A stretch of 64,000 nucleotides of DNA from assembly GCF_963676855.1 (NCBI RefSeq), contig NZ_OY781460.1, positions 806,001 through 870,000 of the forward strand. Direction: 5' to 3'. The position numbers and the translations under genes are program-made. The stretch comes from an uncultured Anaeromusa sp. GTDB taxonomy: Bacteria; Bacillota; Negativicutes; Anaeromusales; Anaeromusaceae. The notes beneath the pieces are model-generated. The model searched no databases, had not been told where the DNA came from, and worked only from the letters and a program-made list of their open reading frames with translations. Positions 32,903 through 41,809 of this stretch are shown here, in pieces; the first letter of the stretch is position 1; each line of letters begins with the position of its first letter.

Positions 32903-34140
32903 GATTTATCCACGCTCTTTCTTGACGGATGCAAGCCATGATCCTTCAGCAGGCGGTCAATGGCGTTGTTTACGCTTTCGGGGGTAATAAAGCGGCTGCA
33001 TTCGTACTGTTGGTCCGTATCCTTGTGCCGGGGGCACCAGGCGAAGTCGGAATGAACAAACTCGATGGCGGCGTCATTCCAACAGCCGTTGCAGACATGG
33101 TAGTTAATCAAGCGGTACGGGGTGTAGAACTCATTGAAGGGCAGCGTAAAGCCGCTGATTAGGACAACCGGCTTTCCTACGGCCCAGGCCAGCCAGGAAA
33201 GGCCGCTGGACAGGCCGATGAAGAAATCGGCATGGTACAGCAGGTTGACTCGTTCTGTTAACGGCTGGTTGCCTGTGAAGTCTTCTGCGCCGTACGGGAT
33301 GGTATTCCAGCGGCTGCCGGAGCCGTGGCAGTCTTTTTGGTCAATGCACAAAACCCGGTAACCCAGGGATTTTAAATGCTTGATGGTCTTTAGCCAGCCA
33401 CTGGGGTTGTTCCAGTATTTGGCTTGCGTGGTTGACTGGGCGGCGATGCAGACATAGGGCTCTGCGATGCTTCGCTCCTGGTTGGTTGGCAGAATAACGG
33501 GTCGGATTTCGTCCGCTTTTAAGCCCAACAGATAGGGGATGGTTCTTTGCAGGCCTGTAATGCGAAAATCAAGCGGTTGGTGAACCCGATCGCTGCAAGG
33601 AAAGAAAATACCCATATAGTAGGTGGCGTATGTATTGTCCGGCCGCTCCTCCGGGCCGATAAAATGCAGCTCCGGATAGGATGGCTGGAAGAGTTCTTTC
33701 ATTTGGGGATCTATGGCGCAGTATACTTCGCAGTCATGGGCGTGCTTGAAGGCCTGGGCGTAGGGAAACCAGGAAATAACGTCTCCCAAGATGCCGGTGG
33801 GAAATTTAATCAAGACGTTTTTGCGGGCCAGGTTCATGTCGTGGGCAAGCACCAGTTTTTCGTCTTTATAAATTTCCAGACGAAAATTGACATAGTATTT
33901 CTTGGTGCTTGTCACCTGGGTGGCGGACGCTTTGGCGTCATACAGGGTTAGGCATTGATCGCGGTCGATAAACTTTACCCGCCAGTCGCCGGCGGGGATG
34001 TTTACGCGAATGCCGTAGTTAAAGTCAAACTCCAGTCCGGGAATATCGGTTTTGCAGCTCAAGGGGCCGCAGTCAAAGGTCATATAAGGTTTTGGCTTCG
34101 AGGCAAGATCACTCTGGTTGGTTATCAAGGTTTCGCTCAT
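32899..34140 (-). CDS. Autotransporter heptosyltransferase (BAHT, TibC/Aah type)
   Basis: A 413-residue glycosyltransferase of the BAHT family, which transfers heptose to Ser/Thr in autotransporter repeats in the cytoplasm. The N-terminal 130 residues are beta-rich; the GT-B part contains FPTGILGDVISWFPYAQ, IAAQSTTQAKYWNNP and IGLSSGLSWLAWAVGKPVV. Four cysteines (C350, C353, C369, C381) match the iron-binding finger known from TibC. The start is the ATG at 34140 behind AAGGAG; an upstream extension to 34224 lacks a site. It overlaps the autotransporter start by four bases. ADP-heptose synthesis genes are not in the window. Confidence 0.94.
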   Translation of the reverse strand: MSETLITNQSDLASKPKPYMTFDCGPLSCKTDIPGLEFDFNYGIRVNIPAGDWRVKFIDRDQCLTLYDAKASATQVTSTKKYYVNFRLEIYKDEKLVLAHDMNLARKNVLIKFPTGILGDVISWFPYAQAFKHAHDCEVYCAIDPQMKELFQPSYPELHFIGPEERPDNTYATYYMGIFFPCSDRVHQPLDFRITGLQRTIPYLLGLKADEIRPVILPTNQERSIAEPYVCIAAQSTTQAKYWNNPSGWLKTIKHLKSLGYRVLCIDQKDCHGSGSRWNTIPYGAEDFTGNQPLTERVNLLYHADFFIGLSSGLSWLAWAVGKPVVLISGFTLPFNEFYTPYRLINYHVCNGCWNDAAIEFVHSDFAWCPRHKDTDQQYECSRFITPESVNNAIDRLLKDHGLHPSRKSVDKS

Positions 34141-34335
34141 GGTTTGTTTCTCCTTGTTTTTACAGGCGTTATCGCAGCGCGGTCTATCGAAAATAGCCGG
34201 TGTGTTTTTTCGTATACGAGACATAACTATAACGGAAATCGAGGTGGTTGTCGCGAGGTAATCCTGCTGCGTCTTTATGACAATCCTGCTGTCTTATTGC
34301 AAGGCGCTGCAGAATCAGGATAGCCGGAAACGCAA

Positions 34336-34365
34336 GAAAAGAGGCGTCCCTCAAGGGACGCCTCT
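34336..34365 (-). terminator. Terminator after the AraC-type regulator
   Basis: AGAGGCGTCCC / GGGACGCCTCT with a four-base loop, followed on the minus strand by TTTTC. It separates the araC-type gene from the glycosyltransferase/autotransporter pair. Confidence 0.85.
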
Positions 34366-34378
34366 CTTCTTACGGTGT

Positions 34379-35560
34379 TTATTTGACAAACCAGTATTCC
34401 AGGTCGCCATCGGTTTGCTGTTGTAAAAGACGGAGTGTTTGTTCCAGCTTTTTTCGCGCCTCCTCCGGGTTATCGCTGCCTCCCACGCGGAGCAACGCAT
34501 AGATGCCGCCGTCTTTGTCGCGGCTTGCCGCGCTGGGGGGAGCGGCGAGGTCTGTTGGGTCAGGGGTATAAATCAAATCTCGTTTGGAGCCGATGTTTTT
34601 CAGCGTAATCGGTGTGATGCTGAGCCGATATTCACTTGTGCGGTTTTCTTGATTTTCCCAATAGTGGATTTTTTCCTTCACCTTGGCGTTGTCGGCTGTG
34701 ACGGCCCGGATGTCTCTGGCGATTTCCGGCTGGTAGGTTTTGCGGTACGCAGAAGGCTTTTGCCGAAACCACTTTTGGAACGTCCGGTTGAAGTATTTGC
34801 TGTCAGAGAAGCCGCATTCCTTGGCGATTAAAGCGAGCGTTTGGTTTGTTTCCAGCAGCAGACGCTCCGATCGAAACACTCGAATATAGCCCAGCATATC
34901 CTGAAAGCTAGCGGCGCTGACTTCTCGGAATAAATGGGAGATGTAGGATTCGGAGTAAAACTTACGGCGGGAGATGTCCTGCAGAAGGTTTTTATCCTGA
35001 TAGTTTTCATAAATATGACGTATTATGGCGTAATAGGTTTCCCTCTTGTCGGCGTCAATGTCCTGGCTGCGATTGTAGTACCGCTCCAGGGAGTATTCCT
35101 CTACTAGTACCTGCATAAGCTGGCCGGTTATCTTGGCCGCCTGCTTCACGGTCGAGTCGTCGTCTTGCAGCAGGCTTTCTAAAAGGGTGAGCAGTAAGCG
35201 ACGAAGCTTGGCGGTCTGGCCTTTATAGTTGGCAAGATCGAAAGATTCGCAGGCGAAAAGAACGTAATCCAGGTGAGGAAAGGCGGTGCGGAAGGGCGGG
35301 AGAGGGATATGGAAGACGGCGACCATATTGTCTTCCTCGTTTAGGCTCCAAATTTTATGAGAGTCTTCTTTGTTCACAATCACGTAATCGCCTGCATGGA
35401 GGGTAAAATATTCAAAGCTTATTTTTACTTGTACCGTGCCTTGAAGCACAAGGATAATTTCAAGGACATCCTCGTGGCAGTGCAGCGGGCATTCGTCGAT
35501 ATGACGGACCGTTGCCGCAGCCGGCGCTGTATCAGCAAAAGAAACGGGTTTCGTATACAT
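34379..35560 (-). CDS. AraC family regulator with C-terminal extension
   Basis: A 393-residue protein: a cupin-type sensor (about 20-110, CPLHCHEDVLEII and LHAGDYVIVNKED), a linker, an AraC double helix-turn-helix (about 190-285, SESYISHLFREVSAASFQDM and CGFSDSKYFNRTFQKWF), and an extra 110 residues ending in LEYWFVK that are not typical of the family. The start is the ATG at 35560, eight bases after GAGGTG; a much longer frame to 35785 would run into the permease and is rejected. It lies 65 bases after the permease on the same strand, so it may regulate the amidohydrolase/permease pair. Confidence 0.9.
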   Translation of the reverse strand: MYTKPVSFADTAPAAATVRHIDECPLHCHEDVLEIILVLQGTVQVKISFEYFTLHAGDYVIVNKEDSHKIWSLNEEDNMVAVFHIPLPPFRTAFPHLDYVLFACESFDLANYKGQTAKLRRLLLTLLESLLQDDDSTVKQAAKITGQLMQVLVEEYSLERYYNRSQDIDADKRETYYAIIRHIYENYQDKNLLQDISRRKFYSESYISHLFREVSAASFQDMLGYIRVFRSERLLLETNQTLALIAKECGFSDSKYFNRTFQKWFRQKPSAYRKTYQPEIARDIRAVTADNAKVKEKIHYWENQENRTSEYRLSITPITLKNIGSKRDLIYTPDPTDLAAPPSAASRDKDGGIYALLRVGGSDNPEEARKKLEQTLRLLQQQTDGDLEYWFVK

Positions 35561-35625
35561 AGTTATACACCTCATAATTAGTGCGTCCGCTTGTCGGACG
35601 GGTCCGGGCAGCCTGCGGTTATCGT

Positions 35626-37008
35626 TTATTCGAGCTTCAAACCGGGCGGCTGTCGCCGGAAGCCGCGGGTTGTAAAGGCTAAGTAGAGGATGCCTGCGCT
35701 TAGCCACGATAGACCCAGAAGCTTTACCGAAACAGGAAGAAACCAGAGGAAATATAGACAGCACCCTGCGCCGAGAAGTGGACAAAGGAGGTATTCAAGG
35801 ATTGCTGCAGGAGAGTTGCACTTTTCTTTGCGATAAAAGTAAAAGATTACTGCTAGGTTAACCATGGCAAATCCTGCTAAAGCGCCGAAACTGATAAGGG
35901 CCATGACTTCCAGCAGGCTGTCCGTGAAAATTACGGCGCTCAGCGATAGCAGGGATACGAGTAAAATGGCAGGGATCGGAGTTCGCCAGCGAGGGTGGAC
36001 ATAGGCGAAAATTGATTTAGGCAGCGCGCCGTCTCGGGCCATGCCAAACAGCAGGCGGGCTGCCGCCGCTTGTCCTGCGATGGCGCAAGTCAAGCTGGCC
36101 AGGTTGCTGATCCAAGCATATAGGGGTTGCATGTAGTCTGCTTGAAGATGCAAAGCAATCTCGAAAAAGCCGGTGTTCGGATCGGAAATTTCCTTCCAGC
36201 CTGAGGGCCAGGCTAATTGGCACAAATACGAGATGAGAATGAAAAAGCCCCCGGCGAGCAGGCAAATCAAAAGCAGGGCGCGCCCTACGGTCTTTTCCGG
36301 CTGCAAGGTTTCTTCCGCCAAGGTGGTGACGGCGTCAAAGCCGAGAAACGCGATCGTCAGGGTTCCTACGGACAGGAGGAAGGAATCCCGCTTAAATTCA
36401 GCCGGATTGTAGATGGCTTCCCAGGAGAGGAACGATTCGGCTCCGCCGCCGGAGAGCAGCAGGCGAACGGCTACAAACAGAAAGAGAAGGGAAAAAGCCG
36501 CTTGCAGCAGGACGGTCCAGGTATTTACGGTAATGGTCGGTTCAATGCCGCGACTGTTGACGAGGGCGATGATGAGCACGCTGAGAAAGATCCAGACCCA
36601 GGCGGGGGCTGCGGGAATTTCCTTATGTAAAAACAATCCCAACAGCAGTACGCAAACCATGGGCAGCAGAAGATAATCGAGAAGCAGCATCCATCCGGTT
36701 AGAAACCCGGCATGAGGATGGACGGCGCGCTGTACGTATGTGTAGGCGGAGCCGGCGACGGGGAATACGGCGGACAGCTTCGCGTAACTGAGAGCGGTAA
36801 GGAGAATGACCGCCATAGCAACGCTATAGGAAAGCGTGGTCATACCATGGGTAACGCCGGTTAAAACGCCAAACTGGGTAAATATGCCGATGGGTGCCAG
36901 ATAGGATAGGCCGAACCACACTAGCTGGCGCAGCGTAAGCACCCGCTTCAAACCAGGTCTGCTGGTTTGTGACAGAGCCGGCGCGGCGGTTTTAGTAGGT
37001 TCCGTCAT
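35626..37008 (-). CDS. APC-superfamily amino acid/amine permease
   Basis: A 460-residue integral membrane protein with about 12 helices. The first helix contains the APC substrate-binding motif YLAPIGIFTQFGVLTG, and GFDAVTTLAEETLQPEKTVGRALL is a typical conserved APC segment. Its closest overall feel is the putrescine-importer-like group, but the substrate cannot be read. The start overlaps the amidohydrolase stop by 17 bases, so the two are co-translated and probably handle the same compound or its product. Confidence 0.9.
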   Translation of the reverse strand: MTEPTKTAAPALSQTSRPGLKRVLTLRQLVWFGLSYLAPIGIFTQFGVLTGVTHGMTTLSYSVAMAVILLTALSYAKLSAVFPVAGSAYTYVQRAVHPHAGFLTGWMLLLDYLLLPMVCVLLLGLFLHKEIPAAPAWVWIFLSVLIIALVNSRGIEPTITVNTWTVLLQAAFSLLFLFVAVRLLLSGGGAESFLSWEAIYNPAEFKRDSFLLSVGTLTIAFLGFDAVTTLAEETLQPEKTVGRALLLICLLAGGFFILISYLCQLAWPSGWKEISDPNTGFFEIALHLQADYMQPLYAWISNLASLTCAIAGQAAAARLLFGMARDGALPKSIFAYVHPRWRTPIPAILLVSLLSLSAVIFTDSLLEVMALISFGALAGFAMVNLAVIFYFYRKEKCNSPAAILEYLLCPLLGAGCCLYFLWFLPVSVKLLGLSWLSAGILYLAFTTRGFRRQPPGLKLE

Positions 37009-38830
37009 GATAGAATTCTCCTTTATGTTTCGTGATCCATGCGTCGTCAGCGTAACAGGTTTGTCCGCAGACGACGGTTTCGAGAATCGTAGCTTTATGA
37101 ATTTCGTTCGCGGGAAGGGACAGGATGTTTTGCTCTAGAATGACTAAGTCGGCTCGCTTGCCGACTTCAAGAGAACCGGTAATTGCCTCCAGCCCTAGGG
37201 CGTGTGCGCCGTTGATGGTGCATTGGGCGATGGCCTGACGGCGGGATAGGCGCTCAATCGGGTTGTGCAGAAGACGAGCGTCGGCAGCTCCCGGCGCATT
37301 GCGGGTAACCGCTATTTCGACGCCCCAAAGAGGCGAAGGTTTTTCGCTGACGATACCGTCGCTGGCCAGGCAGGTCAGAACGTCTTCCTCCCAAAAACGA
37401 CGGGCTGGAAAGGCCGCTGACGCTCTGGCGGGGCCTAAGAGCGGCAAGAAAAAGTCTTCATAGTAGAACGGTTCTTGATAATGCCAGTACGAATTGAGCG
37501 AAGCGATGATCTTCAAGCGGGCCATGCGGCGAATGTCTTCCGGCTGGGCTAAAAGAAGGTGGGTAAGCGTATGGTGGAGAAACGGCTTTTCACCATATTT
37601 TGCGCAGGCTTCTTCCAAGGCGTCAAGACATTTTTTGACCGCGCGATCCCCCATGGCGTGTATATGTACGGGAATGTGTTCGCGGTGCAGCATAGCGATG
37701 CATTCGTTGAACTTTTTGGAGGAGACGTTTTGATGTAAACTGCCGATATTGCCGGAGTCGGCAGGGGCGTCAGCAAAAGGCTCCAGAAGGTACATGCCCT
37801 TCAAGGTCGCGTCGGCGAATAGTTTTACAGAATGGAATTCGAATTCCGGCGTCTCTTCATAGCGCTGGCGGACTTGCCGAAATTCTTGTACGGTTTGTTC
37901 CGGGTTCCAGACGTCGCCCCATAAAGCGGTTCGCCAGAGTAGACGATTGCGGCCGCTTTTTAATGTTTTATAAACGACGTCAACATGCGGATTTTCCGCT
38001 AGCGGCGTGATAAGAATATCCTGCAGCGCCGTTACGCCGTAGGCGTACATTTGCTGAATGAAGCGTTGCATCGCCGTTTCTGCTTGCTTTTGTTTTAGCG
38101 CTGGGGAAAGCGTTGGCAAAGAAGCGTCGACATAGCGAACGGCGGCTTCTCTAAAAACGCCCCAAGGCTGGCCGCAGAAGAGGGAAAAGTCTGCACCGTG
38201 ATAAGTCCCAAAGGCATTCTCGGGAACGCGGGTGATCACGTCGCTGCCTTGATTTTCCGTAAGGACCTCGTTGACGTCAAAGCTTTTGCCGCGAGCCAGC
38301 TCAATGGCGGCGCTGTTGTACCAGGCGCAGTGCAAGTCACTGGAAGAGAGCTTAACAGGAACGTTAGCCAGAGGGGTTCCGCGGAGGGCTTCGTCAAGCA
38401 GGAAGCGGCTTGGACCTAGATGGTTATTGTCTGCAAAGTCGTAAGCCTGGCGGTTGTATTCTTGGAAAATCGCTTGCTCCCAGCCGCCGCCGACCACTAG
38501 CGGCAAGTCTGCGGCGTCTTTGCTTTGCGCAAAAGAGCGGATGGCATGTAGATAATCCGGCACGGTTTTGACCTCTCCCAGGTATAGGCCGGTGTATTTG
38601 AGAGCTGCCGCGTCAGCATGGGTATGATTTTCGACAAACCCAGGCAGAACGAAACGCCCGTCCAGATCGGTGACGCGCGTGTCTTGGCTGCAAAATGAGA
38701 CGGCATCGGCATGAGCGCCGACAAATAGAATTTCGCCACTTGGGCCGATGGCAAGAGCTTCCGCCACGGTTTCCGCCGGGTCTACGGTATAGATATAGCC
38801 GTTCGTGAGGAGTCTGACTGCAGGGGGCAT
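36992..38830 (-). CDS. YtcJ-like metal-dependent amidohydrolase
   Basis: A 612-residue amidohydrolase-superfamily protein of the YtcJ group. Visible motifs are NGYIYTVDP at the start, VLPGFVENHTHAD (HxH metal ligands), VHIHAMGDRAVKKCLD, HHTLTHLLLAQPEDI, LASDGIVSEKPSPLWGVEIAV, and the C-terminal GSLEVGKRADLVILE. It should cleave an amide or related bond of an unknown substrate. The ATG follows AAAGGAG. It is the first gene of the unit with the permease and AraC-type regulator. Confidence 0.92.
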   Translation of the reverse strand: MPPAVRLLTNGYIYTVDPAETVAEALAIGPSGEILFVGAHADAVSFCSQDTRVTDLDGRFVLPGFVENHTHADAAALKYTGLYLGEVKTVPDYLHAIRSFAQSKDAADLPLVVGGGWEQAIFQEYNRQAYDFADNNHLGPSRFLLDEALRGTPLANVPVKLSSSDLHCAWYNSAAIELARGKSFDVNEVLTENQGSDVITRVPENAFGTYHGADFSLFCGQPWGVFREAAVRYVDASLPTLSPALKQKQAETAMQRFIQQMYAYGVTALQDILITPLAENPHVDVVYKTLKSGRNRLLWRTALWGDVWNPEQTVQEFRQVRQRYEETPEFEFHSVKLFADATLKGMYLLEPFADAPADSGNIGSLHQNVSSKKFNECIAMLHREHIPVHIHAMGDRAVKKCLDALEEACAKYGEKPFLHHTLTHLLLAQPEDIRRMARLKIIASLNSYWHYQEPFYYEDFFLPLLGPARASAAFPARRFWEEDVLTCLASDGIVSEKPSPLWGVEIAVTRNAPGAADARLLHNPIERLSRRQAIAQCTINGAHALGLEAITGSLEVGKRADLVILEQNILSLPANEIHKATILETVVCGQTCYADDAWITKHKGEFYHDGTY

Positions 38831-39046
38831 GAAGCGCGTCTCCTTTGCGTGTAAGATCGTGTTGCGATTTATAGTAAGCGGATAATATACATTCTTATAT
38901 CGAGCGAACCCTCGCGAAGGCTAAGAGAAAAGGATCTCCTAGAGAATATGCGCTGCGTAAAAGCTCCTACAAAGGAATTGGAGGGAGAAAAGGCGAAATA
39001 CTTTCAACGCATAATGCGGTATTCAATTTTCTCAGCGAGGTGACTT

Positions 39047-40306
39047 ATGGCGAAACAACGATATCAGGCGTTGGCGGCGCTGGGCGTAGCCGCCGCCGGG
39101 ATGGCGGCAAGCCTGCCCTACGGGAATACTTTTGGCGGCGCTCTGGCGCAAAGCGCTTTCGGTGCGGCCTTGGTGGGTGGTTTAGCGGACTGGTTTGCGG
39201 TGACCGCTCTTTTTGGCAAGCCCTTGGGCTTTATTTCCTGGCGGGCGAATCTGGTGGCCCGCAATAAAGAACGGATTATAACGGATCTGACGGATTTAGT
39301 GGAAAAAGAGCTGCTGACGCCGGAAAACATCATGCAGGTGCTGCAACGCTATGATGCGGCGGCGGTATTGCTGGACTATCTACGCCGTCAGGGCGGACGA
39401 GATACGCTGCGCCGCGTATTGGAGCGGCTGCTGCAGGACATGACCTTGGCGGTGCGGCCGGAGGAAATGGGGCGGCTGGCGGATCAACTGCTGCGCATGG
39501 GGCTGGAACGGACTGAGCTGGCGCCCTTGGCGCTGCGCGCCGGCGCGTGGAGCCTGCGGCAGCGCTATGACGACGTAGTGATAGCTCATATGCTGGAGCA
39601 GGTGAGAGAGGCGCTAAAGACAGCGGAGTTTCGGGCGATTTTACTGGAAGTGCTGGAGGCGGCGCTGGCTCGATACGAGGCGGGCGGCATGCTGCGCAGC
39701 ATGGTCAACCGCGCGGCGGGCCTGACGGCGGAAGAGCGGGTGGATATGGTGCTGCAGTGGTTGGAACGATTTGTGCAGAACCTGGCCGATCCGGAGCATC
39801 CCCTGCGCCGTCGTTTGCGAGCTTGGTGCTGGAAAAAGCTGCTGGGACTGCGGCAGCCGGAACGGCGGCAGCAGATGGAAGAGTGGAAAGACGAGTGGCT
39901 GCGCCGGCATCCTGGCTTTTTCGCTCAATGGCTGACACCCTGGGTGCAAGAGCTGCAGCAGGAGGTGCTGCAAGGAAAAGATCGCTTGCTGCCGCACCAG
40001 GCGGAAGCTCTTACGGCGGCGGTGGAAAAGAGCTTGTCCGCGGAAAAGGACCAGCAAGGGGCTTTGGACCGTTGGATGAAGGAACAACTGCGCCGCTGGC
40101 TGCAGCGTCATCCGCTCGATCTGGCTTCCTTTATAGCCGCCAGCGAATTGGGCCGCAAATCCGGCGAAGAGCTGGCCTCCTTTGTACAGGAAAAAGTGGG
40201 CGATGATTTGCAGATGATCCGCATTAACGGCTCGGTGGTGGGCGGTTTGGCGGGGGCTTTATTGTTTCTCCTGACGCAGCTTGTGGAATGGGGGGTGGGA
40301 CAATGA
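39047..40306 (+). CDS. DUF445 family membrane-anchored protein, copy A
   Basis: A 419-residue DUF445 protein: a hydrophobic N-terminus (about 8-22), the family signature GGLADWFAVTALFGKPLGF near residues 45-63, a long helical charged middle, and a C-terminal hydrophobic anchor after the conserved IRINGSVVGGLAG. Function is unknown; the YheB/DUF445 family is widespread in Firmicutes. The ATG follows GAGGTGAC. Its stop overlaps the start of a second DUF445 gene (ATGA). Confidence 0.9.
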   Translation: MAKQRYQALAALGVAAAGMAASLPYGNTFGGALAQSAFGAALVGGLADWFAVTALFGKPLGFISWRANLVARNKERIITDLTDLVEKELLTPENIMQVLQRYDAAAVLLDYLRRQGGRDTLRRVLERLLQDMTLAVRPEEMGRLADQLLRMGLERTELAPLALRAGAWSLRQRYDDVVIAHMLEQVREALKTAEFRAILLEVLEAALARYEAGGMLRSMVNRAAGLTAEERVDMVLQWLERFVQNLADPEHPLRRRLRAWCWKKLLGLRQPERRQQMEEWKDEWLRRHPGFFAQWLTPWVQELQQEVLQGKDRLLPHQAEALTAAVEKSLSAEKDQQGALDRWMKEQLRRWLQRHPLDLASFIAASELGRKSGEELASFVQEKVGDDLQMIRINGSVVGGLAGALLFLLTQLVEWGVGQ

Positions 40307-41610
40307 ACCCCTTTGTTAAAGCTAACCGCATTTTAGCGGGTGTTGGCGTTTTGTTTCTCGTCTGTTTGGCGTTTAAGCTAGCTTATCCCCAGAGTTTGGC
40401 TGCCCGTTGCCTGCTGTTTGCCGCGGAAGCGGCCCTGATTGGGGGCATTGCCGACTGGTTTGCGGTGGAGGCGCTTTTTCGTCGGCCGTTGGGTTTGTCT
40501 TGGCATACGGGGCTGATCCCTCGCAACCGACGCCGTCTGATCGACGGCACTGCCAAAATGGTGCAGGATAAGTTTTTCAGTCAAAGTCAGTTGCAAAAGG
40601 CCCTGGAAAGCTGGCCGATTGCGGAAACCTTTATTTCCTGGGTGGAAGAAGGCAAAGGCCGCTATATTTTGCTGCTTTTGGCGCGGCAGCTGCTGCGGGA
40701 CTGGCTGGACAAGCTGGAACCGGAAGCGTTGGCAGGCAAACTGGAAGGCTGGGTTCGCAGTCAGCTCAGTCAACTCGCGGCGGCCCCGGCTGTGGCCTCC
40801 TGGGGGCGGCAGGCGCTGGCGGAACAGAGAGAAGCGCCCTTGTGGGAAGCCTTGGCGAAGGTGCTGCTTAAACAGGTGCGGCGGCCGGAAGCGCAAGAGG
40901 TGGTGGAGGGCTGGCTGCGCGCCGCTTATGAAGCGGAATTGGCGAAACGAAATCCTCTCATGCAGCTTTTGGGAGGCATGATGGAAGCGGCCGGACAGAT
41001 TGATACGAAAGATCTGGCTAAAGCGGCGCTGGAAGAAACCGAGAAGTTTTTGGAGGCTTTACGCACAGAAGAGCAGCACCCGTTGCGCCTTTGGCTGCGA
41101 GATAAGGCGGAAGAATTTTTACTGGAACTGGAAGCAAGCCCGGACCAGGCGCAGCGTCTGGAAGCTTGGAAAGAAGAGCTGTTTCAGGTGGTTCCGGTGC
41201 AGGAGGTGCTTTTGCAGCTGCTGCGTCTGCTTCGTTCGTCGGAGGGGCCAAAAGCCGAGCTGGAAGCGCTGTTGGGCGAGCCGGGACGGGACCTTTCCCT
41301 GCGGACCCCCCTGGTTTCCTGGGTGCTCACCCAACTCATGGGCTACTGGGATTATTTCAAAAAGAACCAGTCCCTGCGGCTTTTGTTGGAAGGCTCCTGC
41401 AAGGAAGCCCTTAGCCATCTTTTAGCGGGGCATCGCCATTTGATCGGCGAAGTGGCTGTTCATGCGCTGGACCGTCTCAGTGCCGAGCGCCTGAACCGGC
41501 TGGTAGAGGAAAAGGTCGGCGAAGATCTGGCCTGGATTCGTATTAACGGCTCCCTGGTGGGCGGCCTTATCGGCTTTTGCCTCTTCTGGGTGCTGGAAGT
41601 GCTGCGCTAG
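40303..41610 (+). CDS. DUF445 family membrane-anchored protein, copy B
   Basis: A 435-residue paralogue of the gene upstream: a hydrophobic N-terminus (about 10-30), GGIADWFAVEALFRRPLGL near residues 47-65, and a C-terminal IRINGSLVGGLIG followed by a hydrophobic helix. The central regions of the two copies differ substantially. The ATG overlaps the previous stop, which suggests the two products form a complex. A strong terminator follows at 41638-41680. Confidence 0.9.
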   Translation: MNPFVKANRILAGVGVLFLVCLAFKLAYPQSLAARCLLFAAEAALIGGIADWFAVEALFRRPLGLSWHTGLIPRNRRRLIDGTAKMVQDKFFSQSQLQKALESWPIAETFISWVEEGKGRYILLLLARQLLRDWLDKLEPEALAGKLEGWVRSQLSQLAAAPAVASWGRQALAEQREAPLWEALAKVLLKQVRRPEAQEVVEGWLRAAYEAELAKRNPLMQLLGGMMEAAGQIDTKDLAKAALEETEKFLEALRTEEQHPLRLWLRDKAEEFLLELEASPDQAQRLEAWKEELFQVVPVQEVLLQLLRLLRSSEGPKAELEALLGEPGRDLSLRTPLVSWVLTQLMGYWDYFKKNQSLRLLLEGSCKEALSHLLAGHRHLIGEVAVHALDRLSAERLNRLVEEKVGEDLAWIRINGSLVGGLIGFCLFWVLEVLR

Positions 41611-41637
41611 GAGAGCCGCGTAGCTAAAAACAGCCGC

Positions 41638-41680
41638 AAAAAGACGAGAAGCTATGTGCAGGCATAGCTTCTCGTCTTTT
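41638..41680. terminator. Terminator after the DUF445 pair
   Basis: AAAGACGAGAAGCTATG pairs with CATAGCTTCTCGTCTTT, 27 bases after the stop. T-rich on the plus-strand side and A-rich before, so it may work in both directions. Confidence 0.9.
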
Positions 41681-41809
41681 ATGCATTCTTTAAAATTCGG
41701 TTGATTGTAAGTAGAATAGAGTGCTTATACAACCATTACTCGGTAGAAGGCAATCGCTATGGATTGCTTAATTTAAACTACCGTTCTACTTTGCCAATCA
41801 AGTTGCAAA

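Noticed and set aside
35561..35785. 75-residue N-terminal extension of the AraC-type regulator
   Set aside because: It overlaps the permease 3' end and is Arg-rich without domain features; the ATG at 35560 has a ribosome site.
39641..41425. Long overlapping frames within the DUF445 genes on both strands
   Set aside because: They arise from high GC content; the DUF445 frames have motifs and ribosome sites, the others do not.
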